The notes: generated by a model from the letters alone, not told the origin. A stretch of 64,000 nucleotides of DNA from Caulobacter henricii (GCF_001414055.1 NZ_CP013002.1:2976001-3040000); one strand, 5' to 3'. Counted from the stretch's first letter, positions 53,529 to 62,356 are shown. Translations and numbers: made by a program.

Positions 53529-54299
53529 TTAGAGCAGGATGTGGGCCCGCACGGCCTCACGGCTCGCCGCATCCAGGCCGATCACCTGGTCCAGATAGCC
53601 GTCCAGCGAGCCGTTCTGGTCCTTGATCACCGCGAAGGCGGCGGCCAGGTAGTCGGCGTGAACGCCCATGGCCGCGCGCATCGCCGCTTCGGACGGCATG
53701 CGGCCGGTCACCTCATGGATGGCGGCCATGAACTTGGGACCGCGCCGCTCGAAGCGGCTGTCGTCATTGGTCAGCAGATAGTCGTCAATGACGTCATCAT
53801 CCGACACCCCGGCAATGTGGTGGGTCAGGGCCGCCAGAACGCCGGTGCGGTCCTTGCCCGCCGCGCAGTGGATCAGCACCGGTCCGCGTCCCTGGGCCAG
53901 GGCCTGGAAGTAGCGGGTGAACAGGTCGATGTGCCGCTCCTTGAACGGCAGGCGGCAATAGTACTCGATCATATAGGCGTGGATCGACTGCACACTCAGG
54001 TCGGAGCTGCGCAGGAAGGTGTGCCAGGGATCATCGGGTGAGCCCTGGTCGTTCTCGATGACCTCGGCCGCAAACCCTGCCCAGCGCCGCGAGGGCGCGC
54101 GTTCCCGTTCATTGGGCCGGCGCAGATCGACCAGGGTCGCGATCCCGAGCCCTGCCAGGGCCGCAAGATCCTCGTCCGTGGCCTCGGCCTGATGGGCGGC
54201 GCGGAACAGAACCCCCCGCTTCAGACGGCCCGCGCCGGCGGCGTAGTCACCATAGTCGCGGAGGTTTTCAATGCCTTGCAGCGGGATCAGACGGGTCAT
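53529..54299 (-). CDS. Protein-tyrosine/serine phosphatase, PTP-like
   Basis: A 256-residue phosphatase with the Cx5R loop HCAAGKDRTGVLAALTHHI: catalytic Cys and Arg are both present. The DLRRPNER segment upstream and NYDDFLT-like DDYLLTNDD after it are common in the bacterial atypical PTP/lipid phosphatase group (LipA/DSP-like). The general-acid Asp is likely in IENDQGSPDDPW. ATG 54299 begins the conserved part. It is divergent from the alpha/beta hydrolase, 76 bases away. Confidence 0.93.
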   Translation of the reverse strand: MTRLIPLQGIENLRDYGDYAAGAGRLKRGVLFRAAHQAEATDEDLAALAGLGIATLVDLRRPNERERAPSRRWAGFAAEVIENDQGSPDDPWHTFLRSSDLSVQSIHAYMIEYYCRLPFKERHIDLFTRYFQALAQGRGPVLIHCAAGKDRTGVLAALTHHIAGVSDDDVIDDYLLTNDDSRFERRGPKFMAAIHEVTGRMPSEAAMRAAMGVHADYLAAAFAVIKDQNGSLDGYLDQVIGLDAASREAVRAHILL

Positions 54300-54375
54300 G
54301 TCAGGGGTGTTAGCGCGCCAGGGTGACGTTGGCGAGACTCTGGACGCCCCGCGCCACGCCTGAGTAGATGGTCCC

Positions 54376-55125
54376 ATGACCAATCCTTACCGCTTCAAGA
54401 GCTTCGACGGCGTCGAGATCGCCTGGCGCACCCTGGGCGAGGGTCGGCCCACCCTGATGCTGCATGGCTTCCTGGCCAATGCCGAGTTCAACTGGTTTGC
54501 GCCCGGCATTGCCGCCGCCGTGGCCGCTACGGGACGCCAGGTCATTGCGCCGGACCTGCGCGGGCATGGCCACTCCGCCGCGCCCGTCGCGCCGGCGGCA
54601 TGGCCTGCCGACGTCCTGGCCGCCGACCAGGAGGCGCTGATCGCCCATCTGGGTCTGACCGAATACGATCTCGTCGGCTATTCGCTGGGCGCGCGGACGG
54701 CGGTGCGGATGCTGACCCGCGGTGCCCGGCCGGCGAAACTGGTGCTCGGCGGCATGGGCGACAGCGGCCTGATGGCGGCCGGCGCACGTGCGGCGATGTT
54801 CGAGGACTCGATCCGCCACGGCGAGGCCGCCAAAGACCCGCGCGCAGGCCGGCGGGTGCAGGCGATGATGGCGGCCAGCGGCCTGATCCCCGAGGCGATG
54901 CTGGGCGTGCTGGCCTCGTTTGTAGCGACCTCCGAGGCGCAGCTGCGCGCCCTTGACCTGCCGACCCTGGTGATCGCCGGCGTCTCAGACGACGACAATG
55001 GCTCGGCCGAGGGTCTTGCGGCGATGATGGGCAACGCGCGGGTGGTGCGCGTGGCCGGGGATCATCTCAGCGCGGTGATGGAGCCGGACCTGGCGGCGCA
55101 GATCTCGAGCTTTCTGGCGGCCTGA
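54376..55125 (+). CDS. Alpha/beta-hydrolase
   Basis: A 249-residue alpha/beta-hydrolase. The oxyanion HG motif is in TLMLHGFLANAEFNWF, followed by APDLRGHGHSA; the nucleophile Ser lies in LVGYSLGARTAVRML (G-Y-S-L-G), and the catalytic His near VAGDHLSAVMEP with an Asp in VIAGVSDDDNGSAEGL. Similar to esterases and epoxide- or lactone-hydrolase relatives. Substrate unknown. Its end is 6 bases from the convergent acyltransferase stop. Confidence 0.92.
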   Translation: MTNPYRFKSFDGVEIAWRTLGEGRPTLMLHGFLANAEFNWFAPGIAAAVAATGRQVIAPDLRGHGHSAAPVAPAAWPADVLAADQEALIAHLGLTEYDLVGYSLGARTAVRMLTRGARPAKLVLGGMGDSGLMAAGARAAMFEDSIRHGEAAKDPRAGRRVQAMMAASGLIPEAMLGVLASFVATSEAQLRALDLPTLVIAGVSDDDNGSAEGLAAMMGNARVVRVAGDHLSAVMEPDLAAQISSFLAA

Positions 55126-55131
55126 AACGGG

Positions 55132-56301
55132 CTACCGCCTCAGCCACGGTGCCAGCCGGTCCTGCACCGGCTGGTCGACATAGGTGTGGAACAGCCAGGC
55201 CCCGCCATAGGCCAGGGGGAAGCCGGCCAGCCACATCAGCCACTGCCAGCCGATGCCGATCGGCACGGTGTCGATCAGCTTGTGCACGGCGCTCCAGTAG
55301 ATCACGCCGACGAAGATGTGGGTGATGAACAGGGCAAAGGACAGCTTGGCCCCCTCCTCGATCCAGGCCCGGGGGCGCTTTACCGGCAGACGGCCGGCGC
55401 CGAGGATGATGCAGCCTATGGCCAGCAGGCTGGGCAGGTCGAACCACAGCACGTCGGGCAGGGCATAGCGGTCGAACAGCTGCCAGGCGATCAGAACTGC
55501 CGCGCCGCCATAGAGCAGCACGCGCGCCGCCGCCTCCGAGGGCCAGTCCATCTCCACAGCCCGGGCCAGGCAGACCCCCAGGATGAACAGGGGCAGGGCC
55601 CGGACGACCCCGAACTGAAACTGCAGGTCGGCCAGGGCGTGGTCGAAGCCGAAGCGGGCGATGAGTTCAAAGACAATGATCACGGCCAGGCCCGCCAGGG
55701 GCAGCACGACCGCATGTCGCACCCGGTCCGCTGCCCGCCACAGGAACGGGAAGATCGCATAGCAGACGATCAGGGCCGACAGGGACCAGCTGGGCAGGTT
55801 CCAGCCATCGCTGGGCACACCCCAGGCATGGACCAGCAGGGCCTGGACCGGCAGCTGGTCCCAGGCGAAACGCGAGGGCTTGTGGGCGTCGGTGCCGATG
55901 GTATTGAGCACCAGCACCAGGGCCGCCATGGCCGCCAGCACCATCAGATGTCCCGGCCAGACCCGGGCGGCGCGGCGCACCCAGAACCGGCCCGGCGAGA
56001 TCTGGCCCGACAGGGTCGAGGCGCCATAGGCCCGGCCCAGCACATAGCCCGAGAGGATCAGGAAGAAGTCGGTGGCCAGAAAGCCGCGCGAGAAGACCTG
56101 GTGAAACCGCTCGATCCGCAGCGGGCTCTCGGCCCCGTAGTGATAGAGCACGATCAGCAGCGAGGCGAGAAACCGCAGGAAGTCCAGGGCCCCGCCCCGC
56201 ACGGCCCGGCGCGCGCGCGCCATGACCGGGGTCGCGACCGGAGGGGCTTCAGGCGCCGACGAGGACGCGTCAGGGGGCAAATCAGAGCGGGTCACAGCCA
56301 T
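55132..56301 (-). CDS. Acyltransferase 3 family membrane protein
   Basis: A 389-residue multi-pass acyltransferase (AT3/NodX-like). The family opening LDFLRFLASLLIVLYHYGAE, then FFLILSGYVLGRAYG, RRAARVWPGHLMVL and WNLPSWSLSALIVCYAIFPF, are all present: the catalytic-type R..A...V..YH pattern in helix 1 and SGY/SG motif in helix 3. These enzymes acetylate or otherwise acylate surface sugars. The start is uncertain: ATG 56301 is chosen, but residue 27 (MARARRAVRGG) or an upstream ATG at 56349 is possible. Confidence 0.92.
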   Translation of the reverse strand: MAVTRSDLPPDASSSAPEAPPVATPVMARARRAVRGGALDFLRFLASLLIVLYHYGAESPLRIERFHQVFSRGFLATDFFLILSGYVLGRAYGASTLSGQISPGRFWVRRAARVWPGHLMVLAAMAALVLVLNTIGTDAHKPSRFAWDQLPVQALLVHAWGVPSDGWNLPSWSLSALIVCYAIFPFLWRAADRVRHAVVLPLAGLAVIIVFELIARFGFDHALADLQFQFGVVRALPLFILGVCLARAVEMDWPSEAAARVLLYGGAAVLIAWQLFDRYALPDVLWFDLPSLLAIGCIILGAGRLPVKRPRAWIEEGAKLSFALFITHIFVGVIYWSAVHKLIDTVPIGIGWQWLMWLAGFPLAYGGAWLFHTYVDQPVQDRLAPWLRR

Positions 56302-56410
56302 GGCCTTAACAAAGCCGGCCGCGCGGGAAAAGCCATGCCGTCGCGCCATCTTGCGGCAGGCTGTGCCCCCGCCTATCTGTAACTAGAGTTGTTTCCGAAT
56401 AGAGATCACC

Positions 56411-57181
56411 ATGACCCGCATGCCCGCCCTGTTCGTCGGCCACGGTTCGCCGATGAATGCCATTGAGGACAACGCCTGGAGCCGCGCCTGGGCCGCGATG
56501 GGCCGCGACCTGCCGCGTCCGCGCGCCATCGCCATGGTCAGTGCCCACTGGGAGACCAGGGGGGCCACAGCCGTCAGTGCCTCGGCGACGCCCGAGACGA
56601 TCCACGATTTCGGCGGTTTTCCGCAGGCCCTGTTCGATGTTCAGTACCGCGCCCCGGGCGATCCGGCCCTGGCGGCGCAGATCGGCCAGATCCTCTCGCC
56701 CGACCGGGTGGTCCAGCATCCGACGCGCGGTCTCGACCACGGGGCCTGGGGCGTGCTCTTGCCGATGTATCCCGAGGCCGACATACCGGTAGTGCAGATC
56801 AGCCTCGATCGCGGGCGGTCCAATCCCTGGCACTATGAGGCCGGCCGGCGACTTTCAGCCCTGCGCGACGAGGGCGTGCTCCTGATCGGCAGCGGCGACA
56901 TCGTCCACAACCTGCGGGCCGCCGATTTCCGCCGGCCCGAAGCGCCGCCCTGGGCTGAACGTTTCAACGAGACGGCCAAGGCCCTGATCCTGGCCGGCGC
57001 CCATGACGCGCTGATCGACTGGCAGGGCCTGGGCCCAGACGCCGAGATCGCCATCAACAGCGCCGAACACTATCTGCCCCTGCTCTATGTGCTGGGGGCA
57101 CAGGGCCCGGACGATCCGGTCAGCTTCTTCACCGATGACGTCTTCGCCGCCATCTCGATGACGGGCGTCAAGTTCGGCTAG
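56411..57181 (+). CDS. ygiD: Class III extradiol ring-cleavage dioxygenase, YgiD-like
   Basis: A 256-residue metal-dependent dioxygenase of the LigB/YgiD (4,5-DOPA extradiol) group. Metal-binding histidines are His11 in LFVGHGSPMNAIED and others in AMVSAHWETRG and RGLDHGAWGVLLPMY; the catalytic His is in the IGSGDIVHNLR block and the ALNSAEHYLPLLY segment completes the set. Substrate in vivo is uncertain; the E. coli homologue cleaves DOPA. A hairpin terminator follows. Confidence 0.93.
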   Translation: MTRMPALFVGHGSPMNAIEDNAWSRAWAAMGRDLPRPRAIAMVSAHWETRGATAVSASATPETIHDFGGFPQALFDVQYRAPGDPALAAQIGQILSPDRVVQHPTRGLDHGAWGVLLPMYPEADIPVVQISLDRGRSNPWHYEAGRRLSALRDEGVLLIGSGDIVHNLRAADFRRPEAPPWAERFNETAKALILAGAHDALIDWQGLGPDAEIAINSAEHYLPLLYVLGAQGPDDPVSFFTDDVFAAISMTGVKFG

Positions 57182-57188
57182 ATGCGAA

Positions 57189-57225
57189 CAACGCCCGTGC
57201 CGGGGAGCACGAGCGTTGCGCTTTT
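57189..57225 (+). terminator. Terminator after ygiD
   Basis: Stem 57189-57200 with 57207-57218 (one C-A mismatch), 6-base loop, followed by GCGCTTTT. Probably rho-independent. Confidence 0.65.
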
Positions 57226-57383
57226 GAGGACGCTGGGGCCGGCTGGGGGGGGAGGAGCCGGGTTGTCCGCGTCGAGACTTAGATTGGGAGCCGAACCCGG
57301 CTTTGCAACGGCCTGACCGGGGTCTTTTCAAGACCAAATGCGGCGGCAGCTCGCCGGAACAGCCCGCCGCTCAGGTCTAACCG

Positions 57384-57812
57384 TCAGGACCGAGCGATCC
57401 GCGTGCTCCACCAGAGCAGGAGCGGCATCAGGATCACCTCGGCCAGAAAGGAGCCCAGGATGTCGGGTCCGAACTGGACATCGAAGCGAAGGGCACTGAA
57501 CCGCGCCAGCCCGCCGATGATCGTCAGAACCAGCGCGGTCTGAAGGGCCGGCTTGAGCGGCCGCAGGTTCCAGGCACCGGCCAGAAAGAGCAGACCAACC
57601 CCCAGCCACAGCCCGCCCAGAAACCGGACATGGCTGTCGTGGGCCGCATAGGCGTCGGGGCGGATGGCGGCGACGAAGTCGGTCGGACCCTGCAGCCCCA
57701 GGGTGGCGATGCCGCCCAGGGCGACATTGGCACCCGTCAACAGGGCCACCAGGCCAAGGAGGAAGATCACGGTCCGGAAAGCGCGTTCGCTGAGGCTCGT
57801 TCGGTTTTGCAT
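57384..57812 (-). CDS. DUF4345 membrane protein
   Basis: A 142-residue protein with four membrane helices, beginning SERAFRTVIFLLGLVALLTG and including the DAYAAHDSHVRFLGGLWLGV segment that recalls DUF4345. No enzymatic residues are evident. It lies 24 bases after the cytochrome c gene in the leftward transcript and shares its direction, so both are probably under the same TetR-type operator. Confidence 0.8.
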   Translation of the reverse strand: MQNRTSLSERAFRTVIFLLGLVALLTGANVALGGIATLGLQGPTDFVAAIRPDAYAAHDSHVRFLGGLWLGVGLLFLAGAWNLRPLKPALQTALVLTIIGGLARFSALRFDVQFGPDILGSFLAEVILMPLLLWWSTRIARS

Positions 57813-57836
57813 GGGAGATCCTGGGGCGGGCTGATG

Positions 57837-58226
57837 CTAGCGCGAGACGCTGCGGAGATAGGCGATGAGAGTGTGGCGATCCTCGGCGGACTTCACCGTG
57901 ACCGTCATCCGCGTGCCGGGCACCAGGCGCGATGGTGCCGTCAGCCACTGGTCGAGCATTTGCTCGGACCAGACGACACCCGAATGGGCCAGGCTCGAAG
58001 AATAGCCGAAGGTGCCGAGGCTGCCCGCCGGGCGCCCGACCACGCCGCGCAAGGCCGGTCCCGTCCTGTTGACGTCGAGGGCGTGGCAACCACCGCATCG
58101 AAACATGAATTGCATCCTGCCCCGCTGCACCGAGGCGGCAGCGCTCGCGTCCTCGTCCAAAACCGGGGATCCGGCTGCTAGGGTGACGGCAAGGCACAGC
58201 CAGGCCAGGACGACGATCGGTTTCAT
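57837..58226 (-). CDS. Secreted class I cytochrome c
   Basis: A 129-residue soluble cytochrome c: signal peptide MKPIVVLAWLCLAVTLAAG, heme motif CGGCH (RCGGCHALD), NRTGPALRGVVGRPAG, and axial Met in GTRMTVTVKSAED. This is the small cytochrome c2-like group. It is divergent from a TetR regulator with a near-perfect 30-bp palindrome between them. A role in an electron-transfer reaction coupled to DUF4345 is not evident from sequence. Confidence 0.92.
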   Translation of the reverse strand: MKPIVVLAWLCLAVTLAAGSPVLDEDASAAASVQRGRMQFMFRCGGCHALDVNRTGPALRGVVGRPAGSLGTFGYSSSLAHSGVVWSEQMLDQWLTAPSRLVPGTRMTVTVKSAEDRHTLIAYLRSVSR

Positions 58227-58236
58227 ATGGCCTTGC

Positions 58237-58266
58237 TTATTATTTATAACGCGTGATAAATAATAA
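58237..58266. promoter_or_regulatory. Near-perfect 30-bp palindrome, likely TetR operator
   Basis: TTATTATTTAT (58237-58247) and its exact complement ATAAATAATAA (58256-58266) around AACGCGTG; inner ACGCGT is also symmetric, so only one pair mismatches. It lies 10 bases from the cytochrome ATG and 21 from the tetR GTG, in AT-rich DNA, as expected for an autoregulated TetR-type repressor. Confidence 0.8.
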
Positions 58267-58287
58267 TCAGCGAAGGAAGTCAAGCCT

Positions 58288-58932
58288 GTGAGTTTGGACA
58301 AGGAAGCCGTGAGCGCGCGCAGAGGTCGACCGGCGCGGAGCGGTGAAGACATCGTGGCCATGCGGAAGAAAGTGGCCAATGCTGCCGCGCAGCTGTTTCG
58401 CGATGAGGGCTACGCCTCTGTGTCCATGCGCCGGCTGGCCAGGGAGGTCGGCTGCACGCCGATGACCCTCTATGCCTATTTCGCCAGCAAGGCCGACATC
58501 CTCAGCCATCTCTGGGAAGGGATCTATGATGAGGTGTTCGCCGAACTGAGCGCCCTGACGGGGTCGATCGACAGCCCCGCCGATCGCCTCACCGCCGTCG
58601 CCGCCCACTATGTCCGCTACTGGGTCGGGAACCCGGAGCGATACAGGCTGGTGTTCATGACCGAGGGTGTCAGCCAGGCTGAAGTCAGCAGCTTTCTGGA
58701 GTCCTGCACCGCCGTCGGCCACTACCAGCTCTTCTTTGGTCTGGTGCGTGACGTGCTGGGGCAGCCGGGCGAGGCTGACCTGAAGCCCCGGACCGAGGCC
58801 CTGCTCTGCGGCCTGCTGGGCATAGCCCACAGCCATGTCACCATTTCCGGCTACCCCTGGTGCGCGCCGGAAGTCCTGACCCGACAGATCGTCAGTGCCC
58901 TGATGTCACCATCAGATCGCAAAGAGCCCTAG
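58288..58932 (+). CDS. TetR-family transcriptional regulator
   Basis: A 214-residue TetR-type repressor. The N-terminal DNA-binding helix-turn-helix is AAAQLFRDEGYASVSMRRLAREVG followed by CTPMTLYAYFASKADILSHL, the standard signature. A helical ligand-binding domain (TAVAAHYVRYWVGNPERYRL) follows, with no recognised ligand. GTG 58288 is taken as start. It probably controls itself and the divergent cytochrome c / DUF4345 genes through the 30-bp palindrome. Confidence 0.94.
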   Translation: MSLDKEAVSARRGRPARSGEDIVAMRKKVANAAAQLFRDEGYASVSMRRLAREVGCTPMTLYAYFASKADILSHLWEGIYDEVFAELSALTGSIDSPADRLTAVAAHYVRYWVGNPERYRLVFMTEGVSQAEVSSFLESCTAVGHYQLFFGLVRDVLGQPGEADLKPRTEALLCGLLGIAHSHVTISGYPWCAPEVLTRQIVSALMSPSDRKEP

Positions 58933-58984
58933 GCGGGTCCGCGCCTGCGCCTATATCTGAAGCTCACCCGCCAGGACCGCGCCC

Positions 58985-59632
58985 ATGACCAAGCCCCTGA
59001 AGATCGATTTCGTCTCCGACGTCTCCTGCCCCTGGTGCATCGTCGGCCTCGGCGGTCTGGAGACGGCGCTGGAGCGCGTGGGGGATCTGGTCGAGGCGGA
59101 GATCCATTTCCAGCCCTTCGAGCTCAATCCCCACATGCCGCCCGAAGGTCAGAACATCGTCGAGCATATCGCCGAGAAATATGGCGCGACGCCGGAGCAG
59201 TCGGCCGCCAATCGCAAGGCAATTCACGAGCGGGCCGCCTCGGTGGGCTTCACGATGAAGACCAGCGAAACCAGCCGGATCTACAATACCTTCGACGCCC
59301 ACCGCCTGCTGCACTGGGCCGGCCTGGTCGGCGGCCAGAAGGCCCTGAAGCGCGCCCTGTTCGACGCCTATTTCACCGACGGCCTCAGCCCCGCCGACCA
59401 TGACGTCCTGGTTGCGACCGCCGAGAAGGCCGGTCTGGACGGCGCGGCGGCCCGGCAGGTACTGAGCTCGGGCCAGTATACCCAGGAGGTGCGCGAGGCA
59501 GAGCGCGCCTGGCACACGGCGGGCATCAGCTCGGTCCCCGCCGTGATCATCAATGACCGCTACCTGATCTCGGGCGGACAGCCGGCGGAGTACTTCGAAA
59601 GAGCCCTCCGCCAGATCGCCGCCGAGGCCTGA
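58985..59632 (+). CDS. DsbA-family 2-hydroxychromene/FrnE-like oxidoreductase
   Basis: A 215-residue thioredoxin-fold protein with the redox motif CPWC (FVSDVSCPWCIVGL), a helical insert, and cis-Pro in GISSVPAVIINDRYLISG. The N-terminus has no signal peptide, so it is cytoplasmic and of the FrnE type instead of periplasmic DsbA. It starts 52 bases after tetR on the same strand and may be in its regulon. It converges with the hydrolase gene, 3 bases away. Confidence 0.93.
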   Translation: MTKPLKIDFVSDVSCPWCIVGLGGLETALERVGDLVEAEIHFQPFELNPHMPPEGQNIVEHIAEKYGATPEQSAANRKAIHERAASVGFTMKTSETSRIYNTFDAHRLLHWAGLVGGQKALKRALFDAYFTDGLSPADHDVLVATAEKAGLDGAAARQVLSSGQYTQEVREAERAWHTAGISSVPAVIINDRYLISGGQPAEYFERALRQIAAEA

Positions 59633-59635
59633 GCC

Positions 59636-61330
59636 CTACACCACCTGGGTCGCCGTCCCCGCCACCATGTACCAGGTCAGCAGCAGGCCGCAGATCACCG
59701 TCGCGACCGCATAGCCGCCGGTGCGTTTCCAGGTGAAGACCCCGATCACCGCCATCAGGGCGGTCAGGGGCAGGAACTGGATGGCCACCACCGTCGACAG
59801 CGGATCGAAGGCCGTCGGCAGGCGACCCGTCAGGAACAGCGCGCCATAGTCCAGGGCCAGCAGCAGGGCAAAACCCCCGCTCAGGGCCAGGACGGCAGAG
59901 CCATAGCGGGCCAGATTGCTCTCACCGGCCACCGGGATGCGGGCCAGCAGGGTCCGCAGGGTGACGCCAAAGGCCAGGGTCAGGGGCAGGACATAGACCA
60001 GCACCAGACCGGCCTGGGCCGGGCTGAGACGCTTGAGCGCCACGACCCAGAAGCGGAAATCGACCAGGAACAGCCGGTGGACCAGTTCCAGGGTGCCATA
60101 GACCACGCCGACACTGATCAGGCCGATCAGCAGCGAGAGCGGCCAGCGATTGCTGAAGCCCGGCCGCGCGCCCTTGCCGAGCGCCGCCAGCCCCAGGGTC
60201 AGCGAGGCCGTCACGACCGCCCAGGTCAGGACCTGGTTGGTGATCGCCTGCTTCAGGAGACCATTGGCCGGCAGGGCCACCATGCCGAGGATGAACAACG
60301 GAAAGAAGGTCACGGCCGGCAACAGGGCCGACAGCGCGACGCCGCGCCACCAGCGTCCGTCGCGCGCCGAAGCGGTGGGCTGGATCGCCTGACGCAGGGG
60401 AGCAAACAGCTTCAGGGTCAGCAGGGCCTGAAAGGTCCCCAGCAGCAGCACCACGGTGCCGATCAGGGCAATGCCGGTTCCGGCCTCCTTCCACATCCAG
60501 ATCTGGTCGCTGGCCGGGCGCGGCGTGCCGCCCTTCAGGGTCAGGGCAAACCAGTCGAGAGCGTGGCCGATAGCGGCCGGTGAGATATGATCACCGGGAT
60601 GGGTGGTGGCCGGGGTCTGCAGCATCCGCGCGGTTCCGTCGGCCACCGAGCCATAGACCTTGCCCGGCTGGACCGGCCCCGTCGCGCCGAACACCGCCTG
60701 CAGCTTGGCGCTGCCGGTCACATCCTTGGCGCGATCGACCCCCCACATCAGCTTGGAGAACTCGTCATACTGGCTGAAGACCAGGGCCAGGTTGCGCGGC
60801 CAGACCGGGGAACCGTCGGCCGCGAACGGCTTGCCGGTCGAGGAGCCTTCCAGCACCACGGACCGATAGGCGTCCGGCATCGTCGCGGCCGCAGCCAACA
60901 CTGTCCACCCGCCCATGCTGTGCCCCTCCAGGCCGATATTGGCCGGATCGACGGTTGGCAGGCTGCGCAGGTACTTCAGGCCGTCGGGCCCGCCAAAGCC
61001 GTTCGAGAAGGCCGGTCCGCCACTATAGCCGTGGCCGGTCTGGTCCAGGGCCAGAACCACATAGCCACGCCGGGCGAACTCGATGGCGAAGCCGCTCTGG
61101 GTCTCGCGGGAATTGATATAGCCGTGCACGGCCAGCACGCCGGGGGACGGCGTCGCTGCAGTGGCGTTGGGCGGGGTGTAGAGCAGGCCGCTCATCGGCG
61201 TGCCGCCGGTGCCGGCGAAGGTCACCTCGGTGACCCTGATCCCGCCCGCCGTCTGGACCTTCCAGGCCAGGGCGCTGCCGCCCAGAACCAGCACCATACC
61301 CAGCAACAGCAGCAGCCATGGCTTGCGCAT
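59636..61330 (-). CDS. Membrane-bound alpha/beta-hydrolase with multi-pass C-terminal half
   Basis: A 564-residue fusion. An N-terminal helix (WLLLLLGMVLVLGGSALAW) anchors an external hydrolase domain (about 30-280) with GVLAVHGYINSRETQSGFAI, LALDQTGHGYSGG and the nucleophile GHSMGGWTVLAAA; a second half has about eight membrane helices (IALIGTVVLLLGTFQALLTL and onward). Dienelactone-hydrolase-like enzymes with such a tail are uncommon in my knowledge. ATG 61330 starts the signal anchor; the ORF is open further upstream. Substrate unknown. Confidence 0.88.
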   Translation of the reverse strand: MRKPWLLLLLGMVLVLGGSALAWKVQTAGGIRVTEVTFAGTGGTPMSGLLYTPPNATAATPSPGVLAVHGYINSRETQSGFAIEFARRGYVVLALDQTGHGYSGGPAFSNGFGGPDGLKYLRSLPTVDPANIGLEGHSMGGWTVLAAAATMPDAYRSVVLEGSSTGKPFAADGSPVWPRNLALVFSQYDEFSKLMWGVDRAKDVTGSAKLQAVFGATGPVQPGKVYGSVADGTARMLQTPATTHPGDHISPAAIGHALDWFALTLKGGTPRPASDQIWMWKEAGTGIALIGTVVLLLGTFQALLTLKLFAPLRQAIQPTASARDGRWWRGVALSALLPAVTFFPLFILGMVALPANGLLKQAITNQVLTWAVVTASLTLGLAALGKGARPGFSNRWPLSLLIGLISVGVVYGTLELVHRLFLVDFRFWVVALKRLSPAQAGLVLVYVLPLTLAFGVTLRTLLARIPVAGESNLARYGSAVLALSGGFALLLALDYGALFLTGRLPTAFDPLSTVVAIQFLPLTALMAVIGVFTWKRTGGYAVATVICGLLLTWYMVAGTATQVV

Positions 61331-61450
61331 CTCATCCCCTCCCCCGCGCCGGTCATTCGCCGACTTTGCGAGGGAGCCTAGAGGAGGCACGGGGAATGTC
61401 GAATCCGGCCTCCCCTAGGAGGCCGGGGCTGTGGCCCATGACCAAAAGCG

Positions 61451-61567
61451 CCTGTCATCCCGGACAAGCGCAAAAGCGCGAAGATCCGGGACCAACGCCT
61501 GAGCTCTGCGCTTCCGGCGGTCCCGGATCTTCGCCCGGCTTTCGCCGGGCTTGTCCGGGATGACAGG
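61451..61567. repeat. Nested 117-bp inverted repeat with 18-bp and 15-bp arms
   Basis: Outer arms 61451-61468 and 61550-61567 are exactly complementary (18 bp), as are inner arms 61479-61493 and 61519-61533 (15 bp). Small hairpins (GCGC-AAAA-GCGC and CCCGGC/GCCGGG) branch between the arms. It shares CTGTCATCCCGGAC with the hairpin at 16909. Located 25 bases after the end of the PfpI gene. Confidence 0.92.
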
Positions 61568-61591
61568 CTTTTTCGCGACGGTCGCCAGCGT

Positions 61592-62278
61592 CTAGAGCAG
61601 CGCCCCGGCCTTCTCCGCCGCCGCCAGACGCTCGTCCATGCCCTTGCCGTACATCCGCTGCACCCGCTCCAGGACCTCGGCCGGTGCCGTTTCGGGGCGG
61701 CCGGCATTGAACGGCGGGGCCGGGGCGTACTCGACACCCAGCTGGATCGACTGGGCGACGGCCTCCCCGGCGATCTCGGCGGCGATGGTCAGGGCGAAGT
61801 CGATGCCGGCCGTGACCCCGCCGCCGGTAAAGACATGGCCATCGCGGACCACCCGCTCGGGATCGGGAATGGCCCCAAACAGCGAAAGCTGGTCGCGCCA
61901 GGCCCAGTGGCAGGCAGCGCGCCGGCCCTTCAGCAGGCCGGCCGCGCCCAGCACCAGCGAACCGGTACAGACCGAGCAGACATAGCGGGCGCCGGCGGCC
62001 AGCCGCCGGATCTCGGCGAGGAAGGCCGGCTCGGCCATGGCCTGGGTGGTGCCGAAACCGCCGGGCACGATCAGGACATCGCACGCCCCGACATCAGCCA
62101 GACGCGGCAGGTGCGCGAAGATCAGGCCATCGGCCTCGATCTCGCCGCCGTCGAGACAGGCGACCGTGACTTTCGCCCCCGGAAGGCGGCACAGGATCTG
62201 GTGAGGACCGGTGAAGTCCAGATGGGTGACGCCCGGAAACAGGGCAAAGACAATGTTCAGGGGCTCGGCCTGGGCCAT
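61592..62278 (-). CDS. DJ-1/PfpI family protein, isonitrile hydratase-like
   Basis: A 228-residue class I glutamine amidotransferase-like protein. The nucleophile elbow is RYVCSVCTGSLVLGAAGLL with a Cys; FPGVTHLDFTGPHQIL is the N-terminal acid region, and CHWAWRDQL and VFTGGGVTAGIDFALTIAAE match isonitrile-hydratase (InhA)-like members. It is divergent from a GlxA-type AraC regulator, 78 bases away, whose own N-terminal domain belongs to the same family, so the two may have a common origin. Confidence 0.92.
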   Translation of the reverse strand: MAQAEPLNIVFALFPGVTHLDFTGPHQILCRLPGAKVTVACLDGGEIEADGLIFAHLPRLADVGACDVLIVPGGFGTTQAMAEPAFLAEIRRLAAGARYVCSVCTGSLVLGAAGLLKGRRAACHWAWRDQLSLFGAIPDPERVVRDGHVFTGGGVTAGIDFALTIAAEIAGEAVAQSIQLGVEYAPAPPFNAGRPETAPAEVLERVQRMYGKGMDERLAAAEKAGALL

Positions 62279-62356
62279 GGCGACATCTCCGTTTGACGCC
62301 GCATCATCCCGCGCCTAGCGTCTGGCGGAAATGACATAATTCCCTCGGATTCCGCC

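Noticed and set aside
61451..61567. Possible CRISPR from repeated CCCGG blocks
   Set aside because: The repeats are inverted, not direct, and there are no regular spacers.
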